64,000 nucleotides of DNA from Acidobacteriota bacterium (GTDB lineage Bacteria; Acidobacteriota; Terriglobia; Acidiferrales; UBA7541), in NCBI GenBank assembly GCA_013289825.1, contig JABCZF010000008.1, forward strand, positions 62,001 to 126,000. The letters are read 5' to 3'. Below are positions 26,463-34,948 of the stretch, in pieces. Below the pieces are notes generated by a model that worked only from the letters and a program-made list of their open reading frames with translations, did no database searches and had not been told where the DNA came from. A program made the translations under genes and the position numbers. Each line of letters starts with the position of its first letter. The stretch's first letter is position 1.

Positions 26463-26826
26463 GCACTTTTTTTGATTTGCACTAGCTGTTGAGCTGATGC
26501 TCCAGTCTGTAACACCGCCAGCGAGCGCGGGCTAGCAAAATTGGGACCCGTCTTGTGGTACTGCTAGTAGTACCAGACAAGCCGGATACGTGCAGTTATT
26601 AGGCATGCCAGCGCAACGAGGTTCGGCTGATGGCTCCAAGTGAATAACATAGAGGTGATGAATAGCATCGATTTGAGGCCTTCGCTGCCGCGGAATTATT
26701 GAAGACTGGCAATCATTTCATCGGAGATCGGAAATAGCAGGGTTGAAAAGATTAGGGTTGGGAATAGGAGTTTGGATTCCTCGGCGAGCCGAGGAGTCCG
26801 GGCAATGCCCACTAGGTGATGTGCGG
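26463..26826. other. Intergenic region between the receptor and the TPR/carboxypeptidase-regulatory gene
   Basis: No gene is seen. It contains a long imperfect inverted repeat at 26552-26581 (described separately) and, near 26760-26800, short GC-rich direct and inverted repeats such as CTCGGCGAGCCGAG. The latter may be part of a terminator for the gene ending at 26827, but no T-run follows. Confidence 0.4.
26552..26581. repeat. Inverted repeat upstream of the TonB-dependent receptor gene
   Basis: CTTGTGGTACT and AGTACCAGACAAG form an imperfect inverted repeat around GCTAGT. The inner arms GGTACT/AGTACC match exactly and the outer CTTGT/ACAAG match with a 2-base offset. It lies about 170 bp upstream of the receptor start. 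It could be a regulator site or a hairpin. Confidence 0.55.
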
Positions 26827-27837
26827 TTAGAAGGTAGGCGGTTGGTGTGAATCGTTCGGGGCGCTCTGCACAGCTTTCTGAAGCTGTATGCGCATTTTGC
26901 GGACGCGGTCAGCCATGGGGCCGTCAGGAGTCAGCTTGAGATAGCTATCTGCATCGCGCAAAGCTCCCGGGAAGTCGTCAGTATGGATGTGCAGATTATA
27001 GAGCAGCAAGTAAATCTGCGGGTTGTCCGGTTTCAAATCGCGAGCGGCGGATGCGCGGGTCACGGCCTCTTTAAAACGCTGCTGGCCGCTCAATGCCGAG
27101 GCTAATTCGAGTTGACCGCGCCAGGACGAAGCGTCTAGATCGATCACTTTGCGAAGCAAAGGTTCGGCATCCGAGAAACGTTTTTGACCGTTGAACATCG
27201 CCGCGAGGTCAATCATCGCCTGCGGATACTTCTCAGCACTCAGATCGATCGACTTTCGCAGGGCGGCCTCCGCCGCCGCCGCATCTCCCATTTTGTTTTG
27301 CGCCAGTCCCATGGCTGCGTACGCTTCATAGTAGGAGGGATACTGCTCGATCGCGCGCGTAAACTGAGCTACAGCGCCTCGATAGTCGGACTTCTCGACA
27401 ACAAGTTGAACACCTTTTTCGAACGACTCACGCGCCTTGGGCGGAATACTCAACTCGTGTTCGGAGACTGGCTGCACAGATTTGTGCCCGGACTCGCCGC
27501 TCGCGATGCGCAAGTACACATCCATGTAGACATGACCTGATCCATCTGGCCGCACAAACTGGCGGGAAGGCTCGTAACCGTCGTGCCGGGCTAATAGATA
27601 GAAGTCACCGCCGCCCAGGTCATCGAATTCGTACGCGCCATTGCCGTCGGAGTATGCATTTGCAATTGGCGAACCGAAGGAATTCTGGAGCTCAATGCGA
27701 GCCTCGCTGATGATATGGCCCGAGCCTTCCTCACGGATACAGCCGGAGAGAACTTTTTTTAGAGGTGTTTGGCCAAAACCGAAAGGTGGGGCCAAAAGGG
27801 CAAGGGCTATCAATAGCCAAGCGTAGCGTCGCTGCAT
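26827..27837 (-). CDS. Secreted protein with carboxypeptidase-regulatory-like and TPR domains
   Basis: From MQRRYAWLLIALALLAPPFGFGQ the product has 336 residues: a signal peptide, then a carboxypeptidase-regulatory-like beta-sandwich (about 30-115, with LSGCIREEGSGHIISEARIEL and SDGNGAYEFDDLGGGDFYLL), then five or six TPR units (about 135-310, for example SYYEAYAAMGLAQNKMGDAAAAEAALRKSI). The mix of an extracellular Ig-like domain and TPR scaffold occurs in envelope proteins near TonB-dependent receptors in this phylum (recalled). It is 95 bp downstream of the GH51 gene on the same strand and may be co-transcribed with it. GGAAG precedes the ATG. Confidence 0.78.
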   Translation of the reverse strand: MQRRYAWLLIALALLAPPFGFGQTPLKKVLSGCIREEGSGHIISEARIELQNSFGSPIANAYSDGNGAYEFDDLGGGDFYLLARHDGYEPSRQFVRPDGSGHVYMDVYLRIASGESGHKSVQPVSEHELSIPPKARESFEKGVQLVVEKSDYRGAVAQFTRAIEQYPSYYEAYAAMGLAQNKMGDAAAAEAALRKSIDLSAEKYPQAMIDLAAMFNGQKRFSDAEPLLRKVIDLDASSWRGQLELASALSGQQRFKEAVTRASAARDLKPDNPQIYLLLYNLHIHTDDFPGALRDADSYLKLTPDGPMADRVRKMRIQLQKAVQSAPNDSHQPPTF

Positions 27838-27931
27838 AAGCCACTTCCTGCTGCCGATGATAGCAGGCGGCAACGAACCGCACCACGGGAGTGTAAGTCG
27901 AAGAATTAGTCTCCCCTCATCGATCTAGCAG

Positions 27932-29554
27932 CTAGATGCTCCATTGGACTGCGCTATAGGAACGCGGCGGGAGTTGGAAGGTCGCGCGGCCTCCCGTGCC
28001 CGAAGGTTTTTCCGCCTTTTGCGGGGCCACCTTGGTTGGCGCTTCGAATGTATTTGCTGCTTTTAAATCGCTGCCAGTGAGCACAACAGCGTCACCAGCG
28101 CGCGGGGAAGACCCTTCCCAGACGATTTCCACTTCGTGAGGCTTGGCCAAATCGCGATTGAGCAGGAAAACCGCGATCTTTCCGGTGTCCGCCTGGTAGG
28201 TCCCGGCCGCGTCCACGTAGCTGACGGCTCCCATACCGGAGACGTCATAGGTAGGCGATTCCACTAGGAGCTCGAGCGCTGCGCCGCGCGCAAACTCGAG
28301 AGCCCAGCTGTACGGATAATAAATCGTTTGCCGTAGCAGACCATTCTCGTTGGTCATAATCGGCGCAATGACGTTGACGAGCTGCGCCAGGCACGCGAGT
28401 TGCACGCGGTCTGCCTTGCGAATTAACGAATTGATGAGGCCTCCGACCAGCAGCGCGTCTTCCAGGTTGTAAACTTCCTCCAAAAGGTGCGGCGCACTTT
28501 GCCGGTGGCCGTTCACCGCGTCACCTGTCCGGGCCCGATACCACACATTCCACTCATCAAAGCTCAGCCACAACTTCTTCGGCGAGCGTTTGTGCCCGCG
28601 GACGACATCGCACACCGCGGCTACTTCGTCGATTTGCCGCTCCATGCTCAGGTTCATCGCCAAAAACTTCGTGCTGTCTCCGCCGGTTTCCTCCGCATTC
28701 GTGAAGTAGCGATGCAAGGAGATGGCGTCCACGTAGTCGTAGCACTGTTCCAAGACTTCACGGTCCCATTCCAAATAGGTCGGCATGCCAGGCCCACTCG
28801 ACCCGCATGCCACGAGCTTCAACGAAGGATCGACGTAGCGCATCTGCCGCGCGGTGTCCTGAGCTTTCGAACCATATTCGGTTGCCGTCATATGCCCGAT
28901 CTGCCAGGGACCGTCCATCTCGTTCCCTAAACACCAGCGCTGGACTTTGTAAGGTTCGGCGATTCCATTTTTACGCCGCAGTTCGCTCCAGCGCGTGCCT
29001 TTCTCCAAATTGCAGTATTCCACCAGGGCAGCCGCTTGCTCTGCGGTCCCCGTGCCCAGATTCAAACCCAGCAGAGGTTCGGTCCCGGCGAGACGGCACC
29101 AGGCGAGAAACTCGTCCGTTCCAAACTCGTTCGAATTCATCGAATTCCACGCTTTGTCCAGCACCGCCGGACGGTTTGCTTTGGGGCCGACTCCGTCGAG
29201 CCAGTTGTATCCGGATACAAAATTCCCGCCGGGATAGCGAATGATGGGAACACCGAGTTTGCGGATTTCTTCGAGAACATCCTTGCGAAAGCCGCTGGAG
29301 TCCGAGAGTTTGGACTGCGGATCGTAGATGCCTTCGTAGATGGCCCGGCCGAGGTGTTCGAGGAACGAGCCAAACACTTCTCGACGAAGAGGAGCAAGCG
29401 TGCGCCGCGAGTCGGCGTAGATTCGCACGGGCTGGCCCGCGTTCGGCGCGGACGATTGGCCGAACAGGTTCCGGCCGAAGACAAAGTTCGCACCCATGGT
29501 GATTCCCACTTGGGATGTTTTTTCCAGGAATTTCCGGCGCGAAACACGTCGCAT
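27932..29554 (-). CDS. GH51 alpha-L-arabinofuranosidase, Tat-exported
   Basis: The 540-residue enzyme from MRRVSRRKFLEK starts with a twin-arginine signal (VSRRKFLEK, then a hydrophobic stretch to about 35). The GH51 (beta/alpha)8 barrel follows with YPGGNFVSGYNWLDGVGP, the acid/base Glu212 in WCLGNEMDGPWQ and the nucleophile Glu334 in SFDEWNVWY, then a C-terminal beta domain with the typical final FQLPPRSYSAVQW. It removes alpha-L-arabinofuranosyl side chains from arabinoxylan or arabinan. Tat export implies folding before transport to the periplasm. GGGGAG precedes the ATG by about eight bases. Upstream lies the shared palindromic operator and the divergent lacI gene. Confidence 0.92.
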   Translation of the reverse strand: MRRVSRRKFLEKTSQVGITMGANFVFGRNLFGQSSAPNAGQPVRIYADSRRTLAPLRREVFGSFLEHLGRAIYEGIYDPQSKLSDSSGFRKDVLEEIRKLGVPIIRYPGGNFVSGYNWLDGVGPKANRPAVLDKAWNSMNSNEFGTDEFLAWCRLAGTEPLLGLNLGTGTAEQAAALVEYCNLEKGTRWSELRRKNGIAEPYKVQRWCLGNEMDGPWQIGHMTATEYGSKAQDTARQMRYVDPSLKLVACGSSGPGMPTYLEWDREVLEQCYDYVDAISLHRYFTNAEETGGDSTKFLAMNLSMERQIDEVAAVCDVVRGHKRSPKKLWLSFDEWNVWYRARTGDAVNGHRQSAPHLLEEVYNLEDALLVGGLINSLIRKADRVQLACLAQLVNVIAPIMTNENGLLRQTIYYPYSWALEFARGAALELLVESPTYDVSGMGAVSYVDAAGTYQADTGKIAVFLLNRDLAKPHEVEIVWEGSSPRAGDAVVLTGSDLKAANTFEAPTKVAPQKAEKPSGTGGRATFQLPPRSYSAVQWSI

Positions 29555-29738
29555 TTTTTCAACTCCCCGCCCCAAACGTAGGGCCAGTTAAGATCGGCTT
29601 TGCTGTGAGCCGCAAAGCCAGGGTCGCGTGTAATCGTGTGCGATCCCGCAGTCGGCAGTAAGGCCGGCGGTGATTGTACTCCTCAAGTCAACGGCCAGAG
29701 CAAGCGCGCCATTCTACGGTGCCATGCTAACCAGCCGA

Positions 29739-29766
29739 TTGTTCTTCCCCTCTGCTTCATTAAACC
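29739..29766 (+). promoter_or_regulatory. Possible promoter of the LacI-family gene
   Basis: TTGTTC (29739-29744) with a 16-bp spacer and TAAACC (29761-29766) is directly followed by operator 2. The -10 box is weak. Confidence 0.3.
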
Positions 29767-29782
29767 GTGTTAACGTACGCGG
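29767..29782. promoter_or_regulatory. Putative LacI-family operator 2 (between GH51 and LacI genes)
   Basis: GTGTTAACGTACGCGG matches operator 1 in 12 of 16 positions, including the central TTAACGTA. Its location between the GH51 gene and the regulator gene fits control of both. It is the weakest copy of the three. Confidence 0.45.
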
Positions 29783-29956
29783 GCCCGTGCGACCCATATT
29801 TGCTTTCCAGGGGTGGAGGCTTAGGATGGGTGCCCGGAACCTGGGAGATTAATCGGCCATCGGTAGAGTATTTTGATGTTTGATCTTGCGTGGCAGCGCG
29901 GGACCAGCGCAGAAGCACGTGTCGCGCGCTGCATGCGCGATCGCGGAGTGCGTTAG

Positions 29957-31063
29957 ATGAGCAAGCAGAAGCACGGAATCCACCGGATCGCCGAAATGGC
30001 GAACGTCTCCATCGGCACCGTGGACCGCGCGTTGCACGGTCGCGGCGGCATCAAGGACGCCACCCGTAAACGCATTCTGCAAATCGCCCAGCAGATCGGT
30101 TATTCGCCGAATCTTGCGGCGCGCGCTCTCTCGGTCGCAAAATCTCGCGTGCGCATCGGCGTGTGTATCCCCAAGGAAATCCGTTTTTTCTATGACCAGC
30201 TCTGGGGTGGAGTTGTGGACGAGGCTCGGCATTTCGAGCAACTTGGCGTCGAGTTTCTGAACCGTCCGGTGCAAGCCCTGGGAGAAGGCGATATAGATGC
30301 GTTCAAGGAGCTGGTGGAAAGCCGCGTCGATGGAATCATTCTGACTGCCGGAAGTCCAAAAGAGCTGACGCCCCTGATCAACGAAGCCGAGGAAAAAGGT
30401 GTACGCGTCGTTTGTGTTTCGACGGATGCTCCAGAAAGCCGGCGCTCGAGCATCGTCTGCGTTGAGCCGCACCTGAACGGCTGCCTGGCGGGTGAATTGA
30501 TGGGCAAGTGTGTTCCGCCAGGTTCCAAAGTGGCGGTCGTTGCCGGAATGCTCTCGACCGAAGATCACCGCAAGAAAACAGACGGCTTCTCCGAAGGATT
30601 TTTGCGGCACTGCCCCGAGGGCAAAATCATCAGCGTCGTCGAAGGTCATGAGGATGAGAACGAGAGTTTCCAAAAAACATCCGATCTCCTCCGGCGCTTC
30701 CCCACCCTCGATGGACTCTATGTGAACACGGTCAACTGCCTCCCGGTTTGCCGCGCTCTCGGAGCGCGCGGTTTCGAAGGAAAAGTTAAGCTAATCACCA
30801 CGGACCTATTTGCCGAGATGGCTCCGTACTTTCAAAAAGGAATCATCACCGCTTCGATTTACCAGCATCCTTACCGGCAAGGTCAAATCGCCGTGCGTCT
30901 GCTCACCGATAACCTGACCAACCGGGTTCACCTTCCTCCGGCGGCGCATCTCAGCCCCGGAGTCGTGATGTCCTCGAACTTGCACCTCTTCCGCGAAATG
31001 CGATCGGCAGAGGCCAAACCGAGCGAGCCTGCGCCGAAGAGCCGCAGTGGCTTGCCAGCCTAG
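29957..31063 (+). CDS. LacI-family transcriptional regulator
   Basis: The 368-residue protein has an N-terminal helix-turn-helix (residues 8-55, IHRIAEMANVSIGTVDRALH, then a hinge with GYSPNLAARALS) and a periplasmic-binding-protein-like ligand domain (65-345, with an IGVCIPKEIRFFYDQLWGGV strand-helix start and VDGIILTAGSPKEL). Members bind sugars and leave or bind palindromic operators with a central CG. It is divergent from GH51, and the GH67/GH3 pair lies about 4 kb downstream. The three related palindromes in this window fit it as their regulator (inference). GGAG lies eight bases before the ATG. The 274-residue opposite frame is a shadow. Confidence 0.9.
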   Translation: MSKQKHGIHRIAEMANVSIGTVDRALHGRGGIKDATRKRILQIAQQIGYSPNLAARALSVAKSRVRIGVCIPKEIRFFYDQLWGGVVDEARHFEQLGVEFLNRPVQALGEGDIDAFKELVESRVDGIILTAGSPKELTPLINEAEEKGVRVVCVSTDAPESRRSSIVCVEPHLNGCLAGELMGKCVPPGSKVAVVAGMLSTEDHRKKTDGFSEGFLRHCPEGKIISVVEGHEDENESFQKTSDLLRRFPTLDGLYVNTVNCLPVCRALGARGFEGKVKLITTDLFAEMAPYFQKGIITASIYQHPYRQGQIAVRLLTDNLTNRVHLPPAAHLSPGVVMSSNLHLFREMRSAEAKPSEPAPKSRSGLPA

Positions 31064-31176
31064 AGAACTTGTCCGGCAATGAGTCAATTTCCGATTGCGC
31101 GACTAACTAATGTGTGCCACGAGCACCAAGGGAGAATGACTGAGTTGTGCGCAACTGCCATTTGCACCGCGTGGAC

Positions 31177-32145
31177 TCACTTCAACTCTGGTGCCAACGG
31201 AATGGCTTCGAAGTATTTCGGAACGACTATCTTCGTCTTCGGTGAAGCCGCTCGAATTTCCTGGATGAAGGATTGCAACGCGTCTACGGAAGACTGCTGG
31301 GAAGCGCCATACGGGGCGAAGAAGTTGTCCCAATGTGTCGGGAGCACCAGCGGTGGAAAATGCAGGCCGCGCATCAGGCGAGCCGTATAATCGTAAATTT
31401 CCTTTCGGGAAGGTGCAGCGCCTACAAGAACGACGTCCGGTTCTAATCCTTCGATCTCGCGCTCAATGTAGTTCATCCCGCCAAACACCAGAATCTGATG
31501 ACCATGGAAACGGAGCAGGTATGCCAGCGTGCCACCTTCCGGGTGCATTTGCTGCAGGGTCAACGGCGCTTTCATGCCGGCTGGAGCGGTCTCCGAACTG
31601 AAATAGTGCTTATGGTCCAAAGGGCTGTGGAGGCTGGGAATCACCTTCACGGAAAACACTCCGAAATCGTAGTCTTCGCCGCCGCGCACGGTGATCAACT
31701 GTTTTTCGGCAATGCCGTAGGCGCGCATTATATTTTCCGTGCTCTCGGTTCCGATGACCGCGGCGTGAGTCTTTAAAGCGATATGAGGAACATCGAGGAC
31801 GTGGTCGTAATGCGTGTGAGTCACGAGCACGAAGTCTGCTTGCGGGATATGCGCATCGATGGCCGCATCATCCGGCGCCGCGACATCATTCCATCCGTAC
31901 ATCGGACGCGTATCTCCCAGCGATCGTGTATAGGGAGGGGCAAGAGGCGGTGGCGGCCCAAGGATTCGAGAGAGATATGGATCGATCAGAATGACGGTGG
32001 TTCCATCGCTGATTTTCCACCCTGCCGCCCCCATATATTCGAGGATAACCTGACCGGTCTTTTCCGTGCTTGCGGGGCTCTGTCGCGCCACTGCACAGGC
32101 GACCATCACCGTAAAGCAGAGACAGAGAATCGCGAAGTTTCGCAT
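31177..32145 (-). CDS. Secreted metallo-beta-lactamase-fold hydrolase (UlaG/lactonase-like)
   Basis: The 322-residue product has a signal peptide (MRNFAILCLCFTVMVACAVARQ) and the metallo-hydrolase motif THTHYDHVLDVP (HxHxDH). Further metal-binding candidates are HSPLDH near residue 165 and a C-terminal LPTHWDNFFAPY. The N-terminal YMGAAGWKISDGTTVILIDPYLS is typical of the UlaG/YcbL-like 'L-ascorbate 6-phosphate lactonase-like' group. The substrate is unknown; with a signal peptide it acts outside the cytoplasm. It converges on the LacI gene (113 bp between stops). GGGAGG precedes the ATG. Confidence 0.8.
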   Translation of the reverse strand: MRNFAILCLCFTVMVACAVARQSPASTEKTGQVILEYMGAAGWKISDGTTVILIDPYLSRILGPPPPLAPPYTRSLGDTRPMYGWNDVAAPDDAAIDAHIPQADFVLVTHTHYDHVLDVPHIALKTHAAVIGTESTENIMRAYGIAEKQLITVRGGEDYDFGVFSVKVIPSLHSPLDHKHYFSSETAPAGMKAPLTLQQMHPEGGTLAYLLRFHGHQILVFGGMNYIEREIEGLEPDVVLVGAAPSRKEIYDYTARLMRGLHFPPLVLPTHWDNFFAPYGASQQSSVDALQSFIQEIRAASPKTKIVVPKYFEAIPLAPELK

Positions 32146-32486
32146 GGCAAAGGACCTCCCGAGAGGGCGGTTGTCGCGAGTCTACCGAGGATCCCCAACG
32201 CGAGCAACCTGTTACGGTAAGACACAACCATACGAATAGAGCTCAATCCGCTGCAACTCATCGGTAGCAGTAAAGGAATGGATTCTCCTGGGACCTGCGT
32301 AGACTATGGCCGACCACCCTCCAGAAATCGCGCGGTGGCAAGTCTAAGGCAAGATAGGAGAGCGTCCATAACTTGGCTGATTGACGCGTTTATAGAAAAA
32401 GTAGAAATGGCACCCAGTTAGGTAATTGGCCGCGGTCGTTATGTGCTTCGACGGCGGACTTCGCCGCCCCAGCTCTCGCAACTAAC
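32146..32486. other. Intergenic region between two same-strand genes
   Basis: No gene is seen. GGCGG-acttcg-CCGCC (32453-32468) forms a small stem just downstream of the DUF4230 gene end and could be its terminator, but there is no T-run. The rest shows no repeat or clear promoter. Confidence 0.4.
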
Positions 32487-33170
32487 CTACCGGGTATCCA
32501 CCTCAAGGAACCCAAAGCCCTTTAACATACCCGAGACCGTGTTTCGCGCGTTGTCCGCAGCGATCTTGAGGATGCCGTCTTGCAGCGCGGCCTGCTGCAG
32601 TTGGCGCTCAGCCTCTTCCCGCACTTCACTTTCGAGGTTGGGGTCCGGAGACGAGAATAGCCCGGTATCGCGCGAATACACTTTGGTCCTCGCATTATCG
32701 ATGCGCGTGTGGAAGACTTCGGTGGCGGGCAGGTGAATGGACACTTTCTGCCCTCGTATCAGAACGTCGCCGGGCTCGAGACCGGCGAGGTTTATCCCCG
32801 CAACCACCTCTCCGTGCACCACTAGCAGCAGGCGGTCACCCGCCAGGAATTTCGGCAGGTAAGCATTGGCGTGCTCACCCGAAATAATCTTATCCATCGT
32901 ATAGCTCACGGTTTCCAGTCGCTGAAGTTGTTGAATTTGACGAACCACGGTTGGCTGATCCACATTGATCAGCGTACGTCCTCCGCGCAAAATGCCCATC
33001 AGGTGCAACAGCCCGAGTCCGGTCGACAACCACACCACCGCTCCCGTCAAAATTACGGTAAGAACTGCCCCCAGGAAGGCTCCCAGAATCCAGGAGTACG
33101 CGCTCCGCGAGTTTCCTCGCATTCCGCGAGGTGCTGGTTCGTTAGCCAGTGGTGTACTGTCAATGGTCAT
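32487..33170 (-). CDS. DUF4230-type membrane-anchored protein
   Basis: The 227-residue product from MTIDSTPLANEPAPRG has one membrane helix (about 26-50, SWILGAFLGAVLTVILTGAVVWLS) and an extracytoplasmic domain with QLQRLETVSYTMDKIISGE, a beta-rich middle (LLLVVHGEVVAGINLAGLEPGDV) and a C-terminal amphipathic helix (EVREEAERQLQQAALQDGIL). The pattern matches DUF4230 as I remember it, whose function is unknown. It is divergent from a small membrane protein gene. Confidence 0.7.
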   Translation of the reverse strand: MTIDSTPLANEPAPRGMRGNSRSAYSWILGAFLGAVLTVILTGAVVWLSTGLGLLHLMGILRGGRTLINVDQPTVVRQIQQLQRLETVSYTMDKIISGEHANAYLPKFLAGDRLLLVVHGEVVAGINLAGLEPGDVLIRGQKVSIHLPATEVFHTRIDNARTKVYSRDTGLFSSPDPNLESEVREEAERQLQQAALQDGILKIAADNARNTVSGMLKGFGFLEVDTR

Positions 33171-33344
33171 CTGTCTGCCCAATAACTTCAGTGTAGAACA
33201 AGCGGAAACTCATTGTCTGAATTCCTTCCTATCGCGCGCTCAGCCGCTACTCCCCAGGATATACACAGGACTGAAGTTCTTGCGGTTCCCCCACACCCAT
33301 GACAGGATGATTTGAGAAGGGCATGAGGACGGCAATTTGAGGTC

Positions 33345-33674
33345 ATGACAACGCCGACCGATCATCCAATCATTTTGACACCGACAGAGGTGCTGGCGCC
33401 CGTTCAGCATCCCTCACGCAAACGGCAGGCCGTTGCTTTTGCGGTTGCTGCAATCTCAGACTTTCTGTCCTTCTGGACGGTGCTGGCCCCGCCCATGCAA
33501 TGGCTGATTGACCTAGGAACGGCGTTGCTCCTGTTTCTAGTGCTCGGCCGTCGATGGGCGATTTTGCCTGGCTTGGTTGCCGAAGCAATTCCTGGAATGG
33601 GCGTCTTCCCCGTATGGATCCTTGTGGTCCTCTCCATCATTGTTTACGACGACATCAAAGTCCGCAAACGCTAG
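33345..33674 (+). CDS. Small membrane protein, unknown function
   Basis: A 109-residue protein with three hydrophobic stretches: AVAFAVAAISDFLSFWTVLAPP (about 29-50), LIDLGTALLLFLVLG (about 54-68) and GLVAEAIPGMGVFPVWILVVLSIIVY (about 77-101), ending in basic residues (KVRKR). GAGG precedes the ATG closely. I recognise the GVFPVWILVVLS type of ending as common in related genomes, but no function is assigned. Confidence 0.65.
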   Translation: MTTPTDHPIILTPTEVLAPVQHPSRKRQAVAFAVAAISDFLSFWTVLAPPMQWLIDLGTALLLFLVLGRRWAILPGLVAEAIPGMGVFPVWILVVLSIIVYDDIKVRKR

Positions 33675-34180
33675 ACCCGGATTAGGAGTGTCAGTCCCTC
33701 CAGAATAATCAGTTATAGGTACGTCGTAGACCACGACGAGTGCCGTTTCTCAACAGTCAGAGACCCCGGAATGGTCTCCGCAACCTAAGCTCGGGAAGAC
33801 TAGGCCTATTTCCATTCATCTGAAAGCGAGCGCGGCGACGGCGAATGGACCATAACGCGGGCAGCTCTGACCAGTCTTTTTCTTACCAAGTGGCGACACG
33901 GCGAAATACTTTTGGGTTGCGGAGAGGGTTTTGGACGAGATGCCCCGAGCGACGGTCGTGGAAGCCGCAGGAGATCTGTTGCGCACTGTTCTGCTTGGGA
34001 GGCATGACCCGGAACGCGCTCACTGCTGTTCCTCAGATCAAGGAGTTGTACAACGAGCGATACACAAAACTGAGGAAGGACAGCAGCATCAATTCCGATT
34101 GAAGTTTGATTTTTTGCCGCCGGTACCCTCAATCGGTTCGATGCTGCACAGCGTGAGAAAAGGTGCCAAAATAAGCCCAC
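33675..34180. other. Intergenic region, about 500 bp
   Basis: No supported gene. GAGACC-ccggaat-GGTCTC (33760-33779) is a 6-bp perfect hairpin after the small membrane protein gene and may terminate it, though without a T-run. Frames on either strand are short of motifs and ribosome sites. Confidence 0.4.
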
Positions 34181-34828
34181 GTGAGACTCCTTCCCAAGCT
34201 CTTGTGGCTCCTGCTCGGGCTCTTCGTCCTTATAAACGCGCTGGGGGCGCTTCGTTACCTGCTGCCGCACGTGCCTTTTCCAGCGGAACTGGACAACTTC
34301 AGGCAGCGGCGCACAGCGCTTTCGCTGCACGCCTTCGGTGGCGCGATCGCCTTGCTGGCGGGTCCGTTGCAGTTTGTCCCCCGCTTCCGTGAGAGCAGCT
34401 GGAATCGCCATCGCCTTTTGGGATGGATCTACGGCGGCGCCGTCTTGCTGGGATGGTGCGCTTCACTCGGGATCGCGCCGCATTCAGAGACCGGCTGGAT
34501 CGCTTCTGGGGGATTTCTCGCGCTCGGAGCGGCTTGGATGGTAGCGACCGGGCTCGCTGTGCGGTTCATTTTGCGAGGCGACGCGATCAGACACCGGCGC
34601 TGGATGATTCGCAGCTACGCTCTCACCGCCGCCGCCATCACTCTACGTATCTACCTGCCTCTTATTTTCGCGTTCCATTGGCCTTTTTTGATCGCCTACC
34701 CGGCCATCGCGTGGCTCTGCTGGATCCCCAACGCGCTCGCCGCTGAGGTGTACCTGCGCTTCGTGCCAACGCCTGCGCGGATAACTCTACCAGCGACCTT
34801 GGCCGGCAGTTCCTCGCAACTTCCCTAG
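34181..34828 (+). CDS. DUF2306-like integral membrane protein
   Basis: The 215-residue product has about six helices and the DUF2306 pattern: helix 1 LLWLLLGLFVLINALGALRYL, then LHAFGGAIALLAGPLQF, RHRLLGWIYGGAVLLGWCAS, a helix near 105-130, RHRRWMIRSYALTAAAITLR and FLIAYPAIAWLCWIPNALAAE. Conserved His-Arg pairs (N-R-H-R-LLGW and R-H-R-RWMIRS) are typical of the family. Function is unknown. The start is a GTG at 34181 with no strong ribosome site, so it is tentative. It converges on the GH67 gene. Confidence 0.75.
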   Translation: MRLLPKLLWLLLGLFVLINALGALRYLLPHVPFPAELDNFRQRRTALSLHAFGGAIALLAGPLQFVPRFRESSWNRHRLLGWIYGGAVLLGWCASLGIAPHSETGWIASGGFLALGAAWMVATGLAVRFILRGDAIRHRRWMIRSYALTAAAITLRIYLPLIFAFHWPFLIAYPAIAWLCWIPNALAAEVYLRFVPTPARITLPATLAGSSSQLP

Positions 34829-34948
34829 CAGCCCGCACCTTCCGCTTTCTGCCGTCGCTCCTCTTAGTTAGGCGTTCTTCCGCACAGTCGGTCGAGAAGG
34901 CGAGATCCTGCTGCGCTCGGGGAGACGCTAGGTCAGGGCCTCGTTGGA

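Larger units (their letters stand above)
29555..29956. other. Regulatory region between GH51 and the divergent LacI gene
   Basis: No gene is seen. It contains operator 2 and a possible promoter for the regulator gene (both entered separately). The first 110 bp upstream of the GH51 start have no recognisable feature other than its ribosome site. Confidence 0.5.

Noticed and set aside
29849..30673. A 274-codon minus-strand frame opposite the LacI gene
   Set aside because: Shadow of the LacI gene; contains no domain.
33806..34411. A 201-codon minus-strand frame overlapping the DUF2306-like gene
   Set aside because: Low complexity, basic and Gln-rich, antisense to a multi-helix membrane protein.
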